Translations under genes and position numbers: made by a program
Notes under the pieces: model-generated
Databases searched by the model: none
Seen by the model: only the letters and a program-made list of their open reading frames with translations
Told to the model about the DNA's origin: nothing
Shown: one piece after another, positions 17,582 through 25,816 of the stretch
How positions within the stretch are numbered: position 1 is the stretch's first letter
Layout of the letters: each line of letters opens with the position of its first letter
NCBI GenBank assembly: GCA_035651595.1
Contig: DASRFJ010000085.1
Location: forward strand, 1 to 61,626
Direction of reading: 5' to 3'
DNA: 61,626 bases
Source: JAFARZ01 sp035651595
Lineage (GTDB): Bacteria; Actinomycetota; Actinomycetes; Streptosporangiales; Streptosporangiaceae

Positions 17582-18724
17582 ATGACAGACAACGCCACGG
17601 CATCCGAAGTCCGCCCCTTCCGCGTCGAGATCGATGACCGAGCCATCGATGACCTGCGCGAACGGCTGCGCCGCACCCGCTTCGTCACCGACCTGGCCGG
17701 TGCCGGCACCGAGCGCGGCATCCCGGTCGGCTATCTCCGGGAGATGACCAGCTACTGGACCGAGAAGTTCGACTGGCGGCGAGTGGAAGCACAGCTCAAC
17801 CAGTATCCGCAGATCACCACCACTATCGACGGGCAGAACCTGCACTTCATGCACGTGCGTTCGGCCCGGCCGGACGCGACGCCGCTGCTGCTGATCCACG
17901 GCTGGCCTGGATCCGTGCTGGACTTCATGGCGCTGATCGGCCCGCTGACCGAGCCGGCCGACCCGGCGGATCCCGCCTTCCACCTGGTCATCCCCTCGCT
18001 GCCCGGGCACGGTTTCTCCGGCCCGCTCACCGAGGCCGGATGGACCGATGGCCGGGTCGCCGCGGCTCTCGCCACGCTGATGGCGCGGCTCGGCTATGGC
18101 CGGTACGGGATCCAGGGCGGCGACCACGGCGCCTTCCTCGGCCCCCGCATCGGCCGGGACGACGCCGAACACGTCATCGGGGTACACGCCAACGCCTTGG
18201 TCACGTTCCCCACCGGCGATCCCGCCGACATGGCCGCGCTGACCGACGGCGACAAGCAGCGGCTCGCCGGGATGAAGCAGTTCCAGGACGACGGTTCGGC
18301 CTACATGCAGCTAGCCGGGAGCAGGCCCAGCACGATCGCGCACCTGCTCGCGGACTCGCCCGCCGGCCAGCTCGCCTGGATCGCGGAGAAGTACCAGGAG
18401 TGGAGCGCGGTGACCATCGACCGCGACATCGTCCTGGCCACGGCGACCATCTACTGGCTCACCGACACCGCGCTCAGCGTGTCGAACTACTACTACGAGC
18501 GGTTCCACGACCCGCTGATGTTCGCGCCCAAGCCGAAGGGCACCACCCCGACCGGTGTCGCGGTCTTCGCCAAGGGCGACTACGCCATCCGCCCGTTCGC
18601 CGAGAAGGCGCACACGATCACGCACTGGTCCGAGTTCTACGACGGCGGCCACTTCCCCGCGATAGAAGTGCCCGACCTGCTCGTCGGCGACATCCGCGAG
18701 TTCTTCCGGACCCTGGTGGACTGA
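17582..18724 (+). CDS. epoxide hydrolase family protein (EHN + alpha/beta hydrolase)
   Basis: A 380-residue protein with the N-terminal epoxide-hydrolase domain (about 8-95, FRVEIDDRAIDDLRERLRRT, with YWTEKFDWRRVEAQLN) and the hydrolase core. The oxyanion motif HGWPGS is at 106-111, and the nucleophile is Asp181 in QGGDHGAFLG, where the common form is GGDWGA. The catalytic His is in DGGHFPA near 357, and YYYERFHD probably supplies the ring-opening tyrosine. It hydrates epoxides to diols in the cytoplasm. The start is ATG 17582; earlier open codons overlap the control region shared with the LAL regulator. Confidence 0.85.
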   Translation: MTDNATASEVRPFRVEIDDRAIDDLRERLRRTRFVTDLAGAGTERGIPVGYLREMTSYWTEKFDWRRVEAQLNQYPQITTTIDGQNLHFMHVRSARPDATPLLLIHGWPGSVLDFMALIGPLTEPADPADPAFHLVIPSLPGHGFSGPLTEAGWTDGRVAAALATLMARLGYGRYGIQGGDHGAFLGPRIGRDDAEHVIGVHANALVTFPTGDPADMAALTDGDKQRLAGMKQFQDDGSAYMQLAGSRPSTIAHLLADSPAGQLAWIAEKYQEWSAVTIDRDIVLATATIYWLTDTALSVSNYYYERFHDPLMFAPKPKGTTPTGVAVFAKGDYAIRPFAEKAHTITHWSEFYDGGHFPAIEVPDLLVGDIREFFRTLVD

Positions 18725-18740
18725 GCAGCGTCCCAAGTCT

Positions 18741-18771
18741 GGCGGCGCCGGCCCGTGAGGCCGGCGCTGCC
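18741..18771. terminator. bidirectional hairpin between convergent genes
   Basis: Stem GGCGGCGCCGGCC (18741-18753) with GGCCGGCGCTGCC (18759-18771), one mismatch, loop CGTGA. It sits between the stops of the epoxide hydrolase and the convergent SDR, so it can serve both. Confidence 0.75.
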
Positions 18772-18777
18772 GCACGG

Positions 18778-19524
18778 TCAGTCGATGATGGCCCCGCACG
18801 TGAGATTCACCATCGCGCCGCTCATCGCGCCCGCTCCGTCCGAGGCGAGGTACACCGCGGTCGCGGCCAGTTCGGCCAGCCGGGGCAGCCGGCCGAGCAG
18901 CGTGTCCCGCAGCAGCGGGGCCTGCTGCTCTAGCGTCACCTCGGGATAAGTCTCCGGGGCGAAGTTCGAGCGCATGCCCACGACACGCACACCGCGGCGG
19001 CCGAACTCCCCGGCCAGTGCCCGGGTAAGCGCCTCGATTCCCGCGTTCGCCAGGCTGAACCCGCCCATCTCGTGGCGAGTCTCCTTGACCGACGAGGCGG
19101 ACAGCGTCACGATCACGCCCGACCCCTGCGCGGCCATGTGCCGGGCGGCGGCGGTCGCGGTCAGGAAATTCGTCCGGCACAGCCGGGTGATCGGAGCCAG
19201 GAAGTCCTCTACGGAGATCTCGGTCAGCGGAACACCCTGGACGTTGCCCACCTCGACCGCGTTGAACGACACGTCGATGTGGCCCGCTTCCGCCGCCACA
19301 CGAGCAGCGTGCGCGTCGACCGACTCCTTGTCCAGCGCGTCGACCTGCCCGGTCTCGGCAAGCCCGCCCTCCGCGCGGATCCCGTCCGCCACCTCCTCCA
19401 GCTTCGCCAGCGTGCGTGCGGCCAGGAACACCCGCGCGCCGTCCCGCGCGAACGCGCGCGCTACCGCGCTGCCGATCGACCCCGACGCCCCGTACACGAT
19501 CGCGTTCTTGTTCTCCAGCAGCAC
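18778..19524 (-). CDS. short-chain dehydrogenase/reductase lacking the YxxxK dyad
   Basis: A 248-residue Rossmann protein: the NAD(P) motif GASGSIGSA is at about 13-21, the FLAARTLAKL region suggests NADP preference, and the C-terminus AVYLASDGAGAMSGAMVNLT is family-typical. The catalytic Ser is in SASS, but the expected Tyr-x-x-x-Lys is Phe-Ser-Leu-Ala-Asn (GGFSLANAG), so both key residues are replaced. NAG in place of the usual NNAG ('FNAVEV') is also altered. It is either a non-catalytic binding protein or uses other chemistry. It is divergent from the deazaflavin oxidoreductase across a strong dyad operator. Confidence 0.8.
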   Translation of the reverse strand: MLLENKNAIVYGASGSIGSAVARAFARDGARVFLAARTLAKLEEVADGIRAEGGLAETGQVDALDKESVDAHAARVAAEAGHIDVSFNAVEVGNVQGVPLTEISVEDFLAPITRLCRTNFLTATAAARHMAAQGSGVIVTLSASSVKETRHEMGGFSLANAGIEALTRALAGEFGRRGVRVVGMRSNFAPETYPEVTLEQQAPLLRDTLLGRLPRLAELAATAVYLASDGAGAMSGAMVNLTCGAIID

Positions 19525-19639
19525 AGCGATTTCTCCTCACGCGTCCGGCAGCCAGCCCGCGCACAGCCTTCCGTATACCGGCACCGCGGTCAATCCCCGC
19601 GGCGCGACGGGCGTCCTGTCGCGTGTCCGCCGCCGTCGG

Positions 19640-19704
19640 TTGCCGTCACCGCCGCAGCCGGCTAACCTGATGTCTAAGAGTTAGATATCTAAGTATTAGA
19701 CATC
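19640..19704 (+). promoter_or_regulatory. promoter with nested dyad operator
   Basis: A -35-like TTGCCG (19640-19645), 17-bp spacer and -10-like TAACCT (19663-19668) run directly into a 36-bp symmetric site, 19669-19704. That site has outer arms GATGTCTAA/TTAGACATC, and its centre is the 12-bp palindrome TTAGATATCTAA. All four half-sites carry TCTAA/TTAGA, so two repressor dimers could bind side by side and block the start. It is AT-rich in a GC-rich genome. AGGAG (19710-19714) and ATG 19723 follow. No regulator gene is adjacent. Confidence 0.65.
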
Positions 19705-19722
19705 GATCTAGGAGCAGGACTG

Positions 19723-20202
19723 ATGGCCACGCCAGCCACGCGCCCCCGCAGGAACCGCATCCAGCAGCGAGTCTTCAAAGTGGTGAACGTCCCGATGCGC
19801 ACAGTCCTCGGGCTGCCGTTCGCGACGCCACTTGGCAAGCGGCTCATGCTGGTCTTCTTCACCGGCCGCAGGACCGGCCGTTCCTACCGGCAGCCGCTCA
19901 GCTACGTCAAGGAGGAGGGAGTGCTGCTTACCCCGGGCGGGGGCAACTGGAAGTTCAACCTTGCCGATGGCAAGCCGGTGCGAATCCGGCTGCGGGGACG
20001 CGACCTGCAAGCCCGGCCCGAACTCGTCCGCGATCCCGGCGAAGTGCAGCGGCTGCTCGGGATCATGGTCGCGGCCAACCCGATGATCGGCCGGTTCATT
20101 CCGATACCGAGGGATCCGGATGGACGGTTCGACCAGCAGCGCCTGGACGCCGCGCTGACGTACGGATTCCGTATCGTCCGCTGGCACCTCGACAGCGACT
20201 GA
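19723..20202 (+). CDS. F420/deazaflavin-dependent nitroreductase-family oxidoreductase
   Basis: A 159-residue protein of the DUF385/Ddn type. Features are RRTGRSYRQPLSYVKEEG, VLLTPGGGNWKFNLADGKPV and the RIRLRGRDLQARPELV strand, typical of the split-barrel fold that binds F420 or related flavins. Members reduce varied substrates using F420H2. AGGAG at 8-nt spacing supports ATG 19723. It is controlled by the adjacent 36-bp dyad operator and is divergent from the atypical SDR, which may be its partner. Confidence 0.82.
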   Translation: MATPATRPRRNRIQQRVFKVVNVPMRTVLGLPFATPLGKRLMLVFFTGRRTGRSYRQPLSYVKEEGVLLTPGGGNWKFNLADGKPVRIRLRGRDLQARPELVRDPGEVQRLLGIMVAANPMIGRFIPIPRDPDGRFDQQRLDAALTYGFRIVRWHLDSD

Positions 20203-20287
20203 CCCTACGATCATCGACGGCTGTTTTGGTCCGAACGGCCAGGGGTGCTTGCCCCGGGCCCGGCTTTCTCTGGCCTATGCTGGCGCA

Positions 20288-20683
20288 GTGCGCCTGGGCC
20301 TCGTCACCGTCGTGGTAGCTGACTACGACCTCGCCATCGAGTTCTTCGTGGACGTGCTGGGCTTCGAGCTGGCGGAGGACTCACCCGCCCGCACCAACGA
20401 CGGCCGCCCCAAACGCTGGGTCGTCGTCCGGCCGCCAGGTGCCGAGACTGGCCTGCTGCTCGCCCAGGCTGACGGGCCGGAGCAGGCCGCGTTCGTCGGG
20501 ACGCAGGCCGCGGGCAGGGTCGGCTTCTTCCTGCACGTTGACGAGTTCAACGCCGCGTACACGCGGATGACGTCGGCGGGCGTGCGGTTCGTCACGGAAC
20601 CCCGCACCGAGCCCTACGGTCAGGTAGCGGTGTTCCTCGACATCGCCGGCAACAAGTGGGACCTCATCGGACCCGTCTTATAG
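20288..20683 (+). CDS. VOC-superfamily (glyoxalase-like) protein
   Basis: 131 residues from the GTG at 20288. Two beta-alpha-beta-beta-beta modules: LGLVTVVVADYDLAIEFFVD, VLGFELAED, then VGFFLHVDEFNAAYTRM, AGVRFVTEP and QVAVFLDIAGNKWDLIGP. The final D-x-x-G-N-x-W-D-L-I pattern is typical of metal-dependent VOC proteins, although the usual first metal His is not evident. A TATGCT hexamer ending 6 nt before the GTG suggests a leaderless transcript and decides the start over TTG 20249. Its function is unassigned (glyoxalase, resistance or isomerase types are possible). Confidence 0.78.
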   Translation: MRLGLVTVVVADYDLAIEFFVDVLGFELAEDSPARTNDGRPKRWVVVRPPGAETGLLLAQADGPEQAAFVGTQAAGRVGFFLHVDEFNAAYTRMTSAGVRFVTEPRTEPYGQVAVFLDIAGNKWDLIGPVL

Positions 20684-20774
20684 CGGCATAGCGGCATAGC
20701 GGCCGCCGTGCAACCGGGCAGCACTCCCCCGCGTGATCGGGTTGTCAGTATTTGCCCGATTGAACGGATTTGCT

Positions 20775-21194
20775 ATGAGACTCCATGTTCCTGCCGCTCT
20801 AACGATCGCCGCTGTCCTCAGTGTTGCCGCTGCCGTCGCCGTCCAGCCGGCCGCTAACGCATCCCCCATTGCCGAGACAACGAAGGTCCATTTCGCCACA
20901 CCGCTGGCCGCGCTGCGCTATTTCGCGGCCGCGGACAATCGTGACGACGTGACCGCGCTGCACCATGTGACGACTCCGCAGGCGTTCAAGGCGCTGATGG
21001 CCATGCGTTCCGAAGCGGTTGACGTCAAGGCGAAGTCGTGCTCGGCGACCAAGCGCGGGGACTACTACTGCGCTCTGGAGTACCGCTATCCGAAGGGCGC
21101 GCACGAGAAGGGCACCGGCTGGTGGGACGTCATCGTCGCGCCCGCCGTCAACCCCGGCTGGTACGTCTACCAGTTCATCTCGTGCGGCGGGTAG
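20775..21194 (+). CDS. secreted protein of unknown function
   Basis: 139 residues with a clear signal peptide (MRLHVPAALTIAAVLSVAAA, cleavage near AANASP at about 30). The mature part begins IAETTKVHFATPLAALRYFA and contains AVDVKAKSCSATKRGDYYCA with two Cys that may pair, GTGWWDVIVAPAVNPGWYV and a terminal Cys. I do not recognise the family; the fold may resemble NTF2-like exported proteins. ATG 20775 starts the signal peptide cleanly; an earlier in-frame start would add 14 residues before it. Confidence 0.65.
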   Translation: MRLHVPAALTIAAVLSVAAAVAVQPAANASPIAETTKVHFATPLAALRYFAAADNRDDVTALHHVTTPQAFKALMAMRSEAVDVKAKSCSATKRGDYYCALEYRYPKGAHEKGTGWWDVIVAPAVNPGWYVYQFISCGG

Positions 21195-21219
21195 TACGAG
21201 CCGGCGCGCATGGCCCGTG

Positions 21220-21512
21220 CCGGCCGCTGGGCCTGGCCGCCGGGTCTGGCCGCGTGCGGCGCAGCCTGTGCCTGGAGTGCAACCTGCGGCTACCGGGACA
21301 GGAGCGCACTCGCAGCCCGTCATCAACGTGGAAGATTTCCCCTTCGTGGAAGACCGGCCCCCGTGAACAGGGGTCCCGCTACCACAAAGGGGAAAACCAC
21401 CACGCTATCGAGGCCCATCAAGCCAGCCGCCGGCCCACCGGGCAGCCAGCGACCCGGGCAAACCCCGGAACAAGCCAACGGGGTCCGATCCGGGAGGGTA
21501 AGTGTCCGCAAT
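21220..21512 (+). repeat. dispersed non-coding repeat family B, copy B2 (with half A palindrome)
   Basis: Occupies much of the 709-bp gap between the secreted protein and the diguanylate cyclase. Shared blocks with B1 and B3: TGTGCCTGGAGTGCA, TGCGGCTACCGGGA, CAACGTGGAAGATT, hairpin arms CCCCTTCGTGG (21339-21349) and CCACAAAGGGG (21382-21392), GAGGCCCATCAAGCC and CCACCGGGCAGCCAGCGA. It ends in an A-type arm (21492-21512, GGGAGGGTAAGTGTCCGCAA). From 21513 to 21903 I see only AT-richer promoter-like sequence and no gene. Confidence 0.85.
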
Positions 21513-21903
21513 GATCTGCGGCGCGGTCGTCGGGGAGCGGTGTCACTGTGTGTAGCGACTTGGCTGCGGCCCCGCTCGTGGCCGCGTTGCTCCCAGCACG
21601 AGACCCTCCTCCGGATCCGGCATGTAGAGCAAGAACTTGCAGCTCAGACCCACGTGGTGCGCATGGAACCCGCTCCTCCCTCCGGAGAGTAATCGCGGTG
21701 CGGCCTCCAAGCATATGCACGCCGGGTAATCACCGCACGGTAATGACTATTTATGCCCCAACTGGTCGACAGATGCAGCCATATCGGTCGCAATAGTGTT
21801 CATGGCCGTATGGGATGAGTTATGGTAGCTATACGGAGCTAGTCATTTACGGTGAGCTTCCACTAGACACAAACCTGCCGCGTCCCCTCCGGATCGGTGA
21901 CAT

Positions 21904-23184
21904 ATGCGTGCCTCTCCTATCACCCGCCGCTGGCGGGCGTTGATCTCGTACCGGGACTGGGCATGGTGGCAGCTTCCGTCGTCGTTGAAGACGTACATCG
22001 GCGTGCCCCCCATCCTCGCGCTGCTAACCACCTGCTTCGCGCTGTCGCGCACCACCTGGCACACCGACGACCTGCTGAAGTTCGTGCTGCTGCTCGGCTG
22101 CGGCCTGGTTTCGGTGATCGCCACCCCGCGGGTCGCCCACATCAAGGGCGGGATGGTCAGGGACTTCCTGACCGTCTGGGTCCTGCCGATCGCGATCCTG
22201 CTGCCGCCCGTCTACGCGATGGTGGCGCCGATTCCGCTGCTGTGGCTCACCCAGCGCCGGGTGCACCGGGGCGTGGTCTACCGCAGGGTGTTCACCGCGG
22301 GTGCGATGGGCCTGGCCTACGGCGCGGCGTCACTGCTGTTCCGCCGGTTCCCGGCGTCGATCGCCGGCGGCGCGGTGGGCACCGGAAGGCACGCGATCAC
22401 CTGGACGCTCGCGGTCGCCGTCTGCGAGTTCACCGGCTGGCTGATCCACCACGTCCTGATCATCATCGCCATCAAGCTCACCGATCCGACCGCCAAGGTC
22501 GCCAGGCTCGAGCTGAACTCCGAGGCCCTGCAGGCCGACTTCGCCCAGATCGACCTCGGCATCGTGATGACCGTGGTCGTCGGCGCCAACCCGGTGCTGG
22601 CGGTCTTCGGTGTGCCGACGGTGCTGCTGGCCCGGCGGTTCATGATGCACGAGCCGCTGCTGGCCAAGTCCCGCATCGACGCCAAGACCGGGCTGCTCAA
22701 CTCCTCCACGTGGGAGACCGAGGCGGAGGAAGAGATAGCGCGGGCGCTGCGGACGCGGAGCCCGGCCACGGTCGCGCTCGTCGACATCGACCACTTCAAG
22801 GCCGTCAACGACACCTACGGGCATCTCGTCGGAGACATCGCGCTGCGCGCGGTGGCCAAGACGATCAGGGAGCACCTGCGCAGTTACGACCTGGCCGGCC
22901 GGTTCGGCGGCGAGGAGTTCGTGATCATGCTGCCGCAGACCACCGAGGCGGACGCCATGGCGATCGCCGAACGGCTGCGCGGCAGCATCGCGACGATGGC
23001 GATCCCGATCGAGGACGCGGCCGGGACGTGCGTGCGGCTCACCGTCTCGGTAGGCATCGCCGCGCTGGACGGGACCGCCCGTGAGCTCACCGACCTGCTC
23101 GCCGCCGCCGACTCAGCGCTCTATTACGCGAAGGAGAACGGGCGGAACAAGACCCACGCCATGGCAGCAGTCGGCCTGCGTTAA
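21904..23184 (+). CDS. membrane diguanylate cyclase (GGDEF domain)
   Basis: A 426-residue protein. About six membrane helices lie in residues 30-245 (e.g. FVLLLGCGLVSVIATP, FLTVWVLPIAILLPPVYAMV), and there is no periplasmic sensor domain. The GGDEF domain (about 255-420) has DAKTGLLNSSTWE, DIDHFKAVNDTYGHLVGD and the active site GRFGGEEF near 336-343, with all catalytic residues intact. It makes c-di-GMP from two GTP. An RxxD inhibitory site was not obvious. The 3' end overlaps the convergent phosphatase gene by 72 bp. Confidence 0.88.
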   Translation: MRASPITRRWRALISYRDWAWWQLPSSLKTYIGVPPILALLTTCFALSRTTWHTDDLLKFVLLLGCGLVSVIATPRVAHIKGGMVRDFLTVWVLPIAILLPPVYAMVAPIPLLWLTQRRVHRGVVYRRVFTAGAMGLAYGAASLLFRRFPASIAGGAVGTGRHAITWTLAVAVCEFTGWLIHHVLIIIAIKLTDPTAKVARLELNSEALQADFAQIDLGIVMTVVVGANPVLAVFGVPTVLLARRFMMHEPLLAKSRIDAKTGLLNSSTWETEAEEEIARALRTRSPATVALVDIDHFKAVNDTYGHLVGDIALRAVAKTIREHLRSYDLAGRFGGEEFVIMLPQTTEADAMAIAERLRGSIATMAIPIEDAAGTCVRLTVSVGIAALDGTARELTDLLAAADSALYYAKENGRNKTHAMAAVGLR

Positions 23185-25458
23185 CTCGTGCGTGAGGGCG
23201 GGTTCTATTAAGCCGGGGCTGCCCGGCAGCGGCTGCTCGCACCAGACGACCTTGCCGGACGCGGTGCGCCGCGCGCCCCACCGCTTGGCGAGCTGACGCA
23301 CGACCTGGAGGCCGCGGCCGTGCTCGTCGTCGCTGTTGGCCTGCCGCAGCCAGGGAAGCGCATCGGAGCCGTCCAGCACCTCGCATACCAGCGACCGCTC
23401 GTTGACCAGGCGCAGCGTCACGTCGCCGCGGGAGTACCGCACGGCGTTGGTGACCAGTTCGGAGACGAGCAGTTCGGTGTTGGGGATCAAATCCCCCAGC
23501 TTCCACCGCTCCAGTGGTTCGCGGATCGCCACCCGCGCCTGGCGCACCGACGTCAGCTTCGACGGCAGCGTCCAGCTCGCGTAGCGGTCCTCGGGCAGCC
23601 GCGCCAGCCGCGCGATCAGCACGGCGATGTCGTCGCGCTCGTGGTCGGAGTAAACGCCGTCCAGCGTCGCCTTGCACAGGTCCTCGAGCGGCCGCTCCGG
23701 CGAGCCGGGGCCGAAGATGCTCCGCAGCCGGGTCAGGCCGTCGCTGATGTCCCGGCCTCTGTTCTCCACCAGCCCGTCGGTGTACAGCACGAACAGGCTG
23801 CCGTCATCGACGGTGAACTGGCGGCTCTCCACCTCGCCGTCACCGATGCCCAGCGGCGGGCAGGGCGGCACTTCGAGCAGCTCGTTGGTACCGTCCGGGT
23901 GCACCAGCAGCGGCGGGAGGTGACCGGCGACCGCCACCTCGCATTCCCCGCTGACCGCGTCGAACACGGCGTAGACGCAGGTCGCGAAGTGCGGTTCGCG
24001 CTCACCGAGCGTATGCATCAGCTCGTCGAGCTGAAGCAGTGCCTCGGTGGGCGGCAGCTCGAGCATCGCGAGGGTATGGATCGCGGTGCGCAGCCGGCCC
24101 ATGGTGACGGCGGCGCGCACACCGTGCCCGGCCACGTCCCCGACGACCAGGGCGACCCGGGCGCCCGGCAGCGCGATCGACTCATACCAGTCGCCGCCGA
24201 CCTCGATCAGCTTGCTGCCCGGCAGGTACCGGTGCTTGACCTCGACCGACGAGGGCGCGGACAGCCCGGTCGGCAGCATGCTGCGCTGGAGGGTCAGTGC
24301 GGTCGCGTGCTCGCGGTTGAACCGGCGCGCGTTGTCGATGAAGACCTGGGCCTTGGACGCGAAGTCGCGGCCAAGCTCCACGTCGTACGCGTCGAACCGG
24401 CGGAAGCCCTCCTGCCGGATGCACGCGAAGAAGCCCAGCATCGTGCCGTGATGGCCGAACAGCGGCAGCAGCACCATCGAGGCACCGGACAGCAGCCTGC
24501 TCACCGGCCGGCGTCGCCAGGACCGGGCGATCTGGCCCGCCTGGTTATCGGTGATGCTCGGCTCGAGCACCGGCAGGCCGGTCTCCATGCACTTGTAGTA
24601 CGGCGACCCGGCCGGGTAGCGCAGGATCTCCCCGGTGGGGAACGCCGCTTCCCAGGCGAGGTCGTCCTTGTCGTTGGTGAGCGCGATCCGGCGTAGCTGG
24701 GTCTCGCCGCCGGGGCCGTGCGCGGGCAGTTCGTCGTTGCCGATCAGGCTTTCCAGCAGCAGCAGCTCGCCGGTGTTGCAGAACGCCGGAACGAGCGCCT
24801 CCATCAGCTCACGAGCCAGGTGGTCGATGTCCAGCGTGTCGCCGATCCGGGTGAATGTGTCGTCAAGCATCTGCTTGCGCATCACCGCGGGGTCGACGAA
24901 GCGCTCCTTGTTCGGCACCGGGATCCGCAGCAGCGCCAGGGCGGCCAGGCTGGTCCCGCCGGCCCGCATCGGATGCACGGTCACTACCGCGTCGATGACC
25001 AGCCCGTCGTGGGTGACGATGCCCAGCATCGTGCTGCCCTCGCGGTCGGACCTGATCGCCTCGAGCAGGCCGATGACCGCGCCCGCGCCGGTCGGCAGGC
25101 CGTTCCTGCTTCCCGGCGGTATGGTCAGGTCCGCCAGGTGGGCGCCCAGCAGGTCTTCCGGGTCCCGGCCGAGGATCTGCGGCGCGGTCCGGTCATGCTG
25201 AACGATCCGGCCGTCGTAGTCGATGCCCAGGATCAGCGTGCGCACCGATGCGCTGTCCGCGGCGCGCGCTGGCAGGTCGGCGGGCTCAGGCCCCACTGGA
25301 TCTTCCGCGGTCGGCTCGGTGGCCTGCGCGTCGAGATCGGGCTCGGCGCCGTTCCTGGATTTACCGTTGCGCATCCTCCGGGCACGACTAACTGGGACAC
25401 CGCCCTCGGGATGACTAGTCCCGAGCGCGCTGTCTTTGGCCGACACGCCGGATGTCAC
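23113..25458 (-). CDS. PAS-GAF-SpoIIE phosphatase with C-terminal HATPase
   Basis: A 781-residue soluble signalling protein. A PAS-like segment (about 65-175: LILGIDYDGRIVQHDRTAPQ, ILGRDPEDLLG) is followed by a GAF-like region (about 200-390), then a SpoIIE/PP2C phosphatase (KLIEVGGDWYESIALPGAR, VALVVGDVAGHGVRAAVTMG, SLFVLYTDGLVE) and an RsbW-type ATPase (LLVSELVTNAVRYSRGD, DDEHGRGLQVV). This architecture controls anti-sigma/anti-anti-sigma partners. The start is GTG 25458 with AGGAGA 7 nt upstream; the frame is open to 25542. The last ~24 codons are antisense to the diguanylate cyclase end. A SoxR-box promoter upstream points at it. Confidence 0.85.
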   Translation of the reverse strand: MTSGVSAKDSALGTSHPEGGVPVSRARRMRNGKSRNGAEPDLDAQATEPTAEDPVGPEPADLPARAADSASVRTLILGIDYDGRIVQHDRTAPQILGRDPEDLLGAHLADLTIPPGSRNGLPTGAGAVIGLLEAIRSDREGSTMLGIVTHDGLVIDAVVTVHPMRAGGTSLAALALLRIPVPNKERFVDPAVMRKQMLDDTFTRIGDTLDIDHLARELMEALVPAFCNTGELLLLESLIGNDELPAHGPGGETQLRRIALTNDKDDLAWEAAFPTGEILRYPAGSPYYKCMETGLPVLEPSITDNQAGQIARSWRRRPVSRLLSGASMVLLPLFGHHGTMLGFFACIRQEGFRRFDAYDVELGRDFASKAQVFIDNARRFNREHATALTLQRSMLPTGLSAPSSVEVKHRYLPGSKLIEVGGDWYESIALPGARVALVVGDVAGHGVRAAVTMGRLRTAIHTLAMLELPPTEALLQLDELMHTLGEREPHFATCVYAVFDAVSGECEVAVAGHLPPLLVHPDGTNELLEVPPCPPLGIGDGEVESRQFTVDDGSLFVLYTDGLVENRGRDISDGLTRLRSIFGPGSPERPLEDLCKATLDGVYSDHERDDIAVLIARLARLPEDRYASWTLPSKLTSVRQARVAIREPLERWKLGDLIPNTELLVSELVTNAVRYSRGDVTLRLVNERSLVCEVLDGSDALPWLRQANSDDEHGRGLQVVRQLAKRWGARRTASGKVVWCEQPLPGSPGLIEPALTHELTQADCCHGVGLVPPVLLRVIER

Positions 25459-25783
25459 GTGCTGTCTCCTGATGGCATCGCGGGCTGCGCTCATGTCAAG
25501 TATGGGCCACCGACGGCGCGTTTCGACAGGACTTCCGATCACTCACCTTTATCCGGTAACTCACCTTCATGCCCGCATGACCGAACTGAAGTGGCCAAAG
25601 GTATCTCATGAGACGTAGTGACTCCCCACAATTGCGAAAGATAGTGACCGTCAAGCACGTGCCAAGGTAACTAATGCGGATTCCGGCCAGCCAGGGCTGG
25701 CTCGATATGACTACTCCACGCTATCCGGCACGCACAGTGAGCAGTGACGTGGCCACCACGTTCCGCGGGTCGCCAGCTGTTAG

Positions 25784-25812
25784 GCTGGAAGCTCAAGTGA
25801 ACTTGAGGTCAA
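25784..25812 (-). promoter_or_regulatory. SoxR box inside a minus-strand MerR-type promoter
   Basis: The 18-bp operator GCTCAAGTGAACTTGAGG (25791-25808) is close to the E. coli SoxR box. On the minus strand it lies between a -35-like TTGACC (25812-25807) and a weak -10-like CAGCCT (about 25787-25782), with a 19-bp spacer. That is the over-long spacing typical of MerR/SoxR-activated promoters. The plus-strand equivalents are poor. The site therefore probably fires leftward, towards the SpoIIE-type phosphatase (start 25458), and may autoregulate soxR, whose ATG is 9 bp away. Confidence 0.6.
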
Positions 25813-25816
25813 ACCC

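Noticed and set aside
21515..21903. Possible small genes upstream of the diguanylate cyclase
   Set aside because: Short frames without ribosome sites, Cys/Arg/Pro-rich, partly made of repeat sequence.
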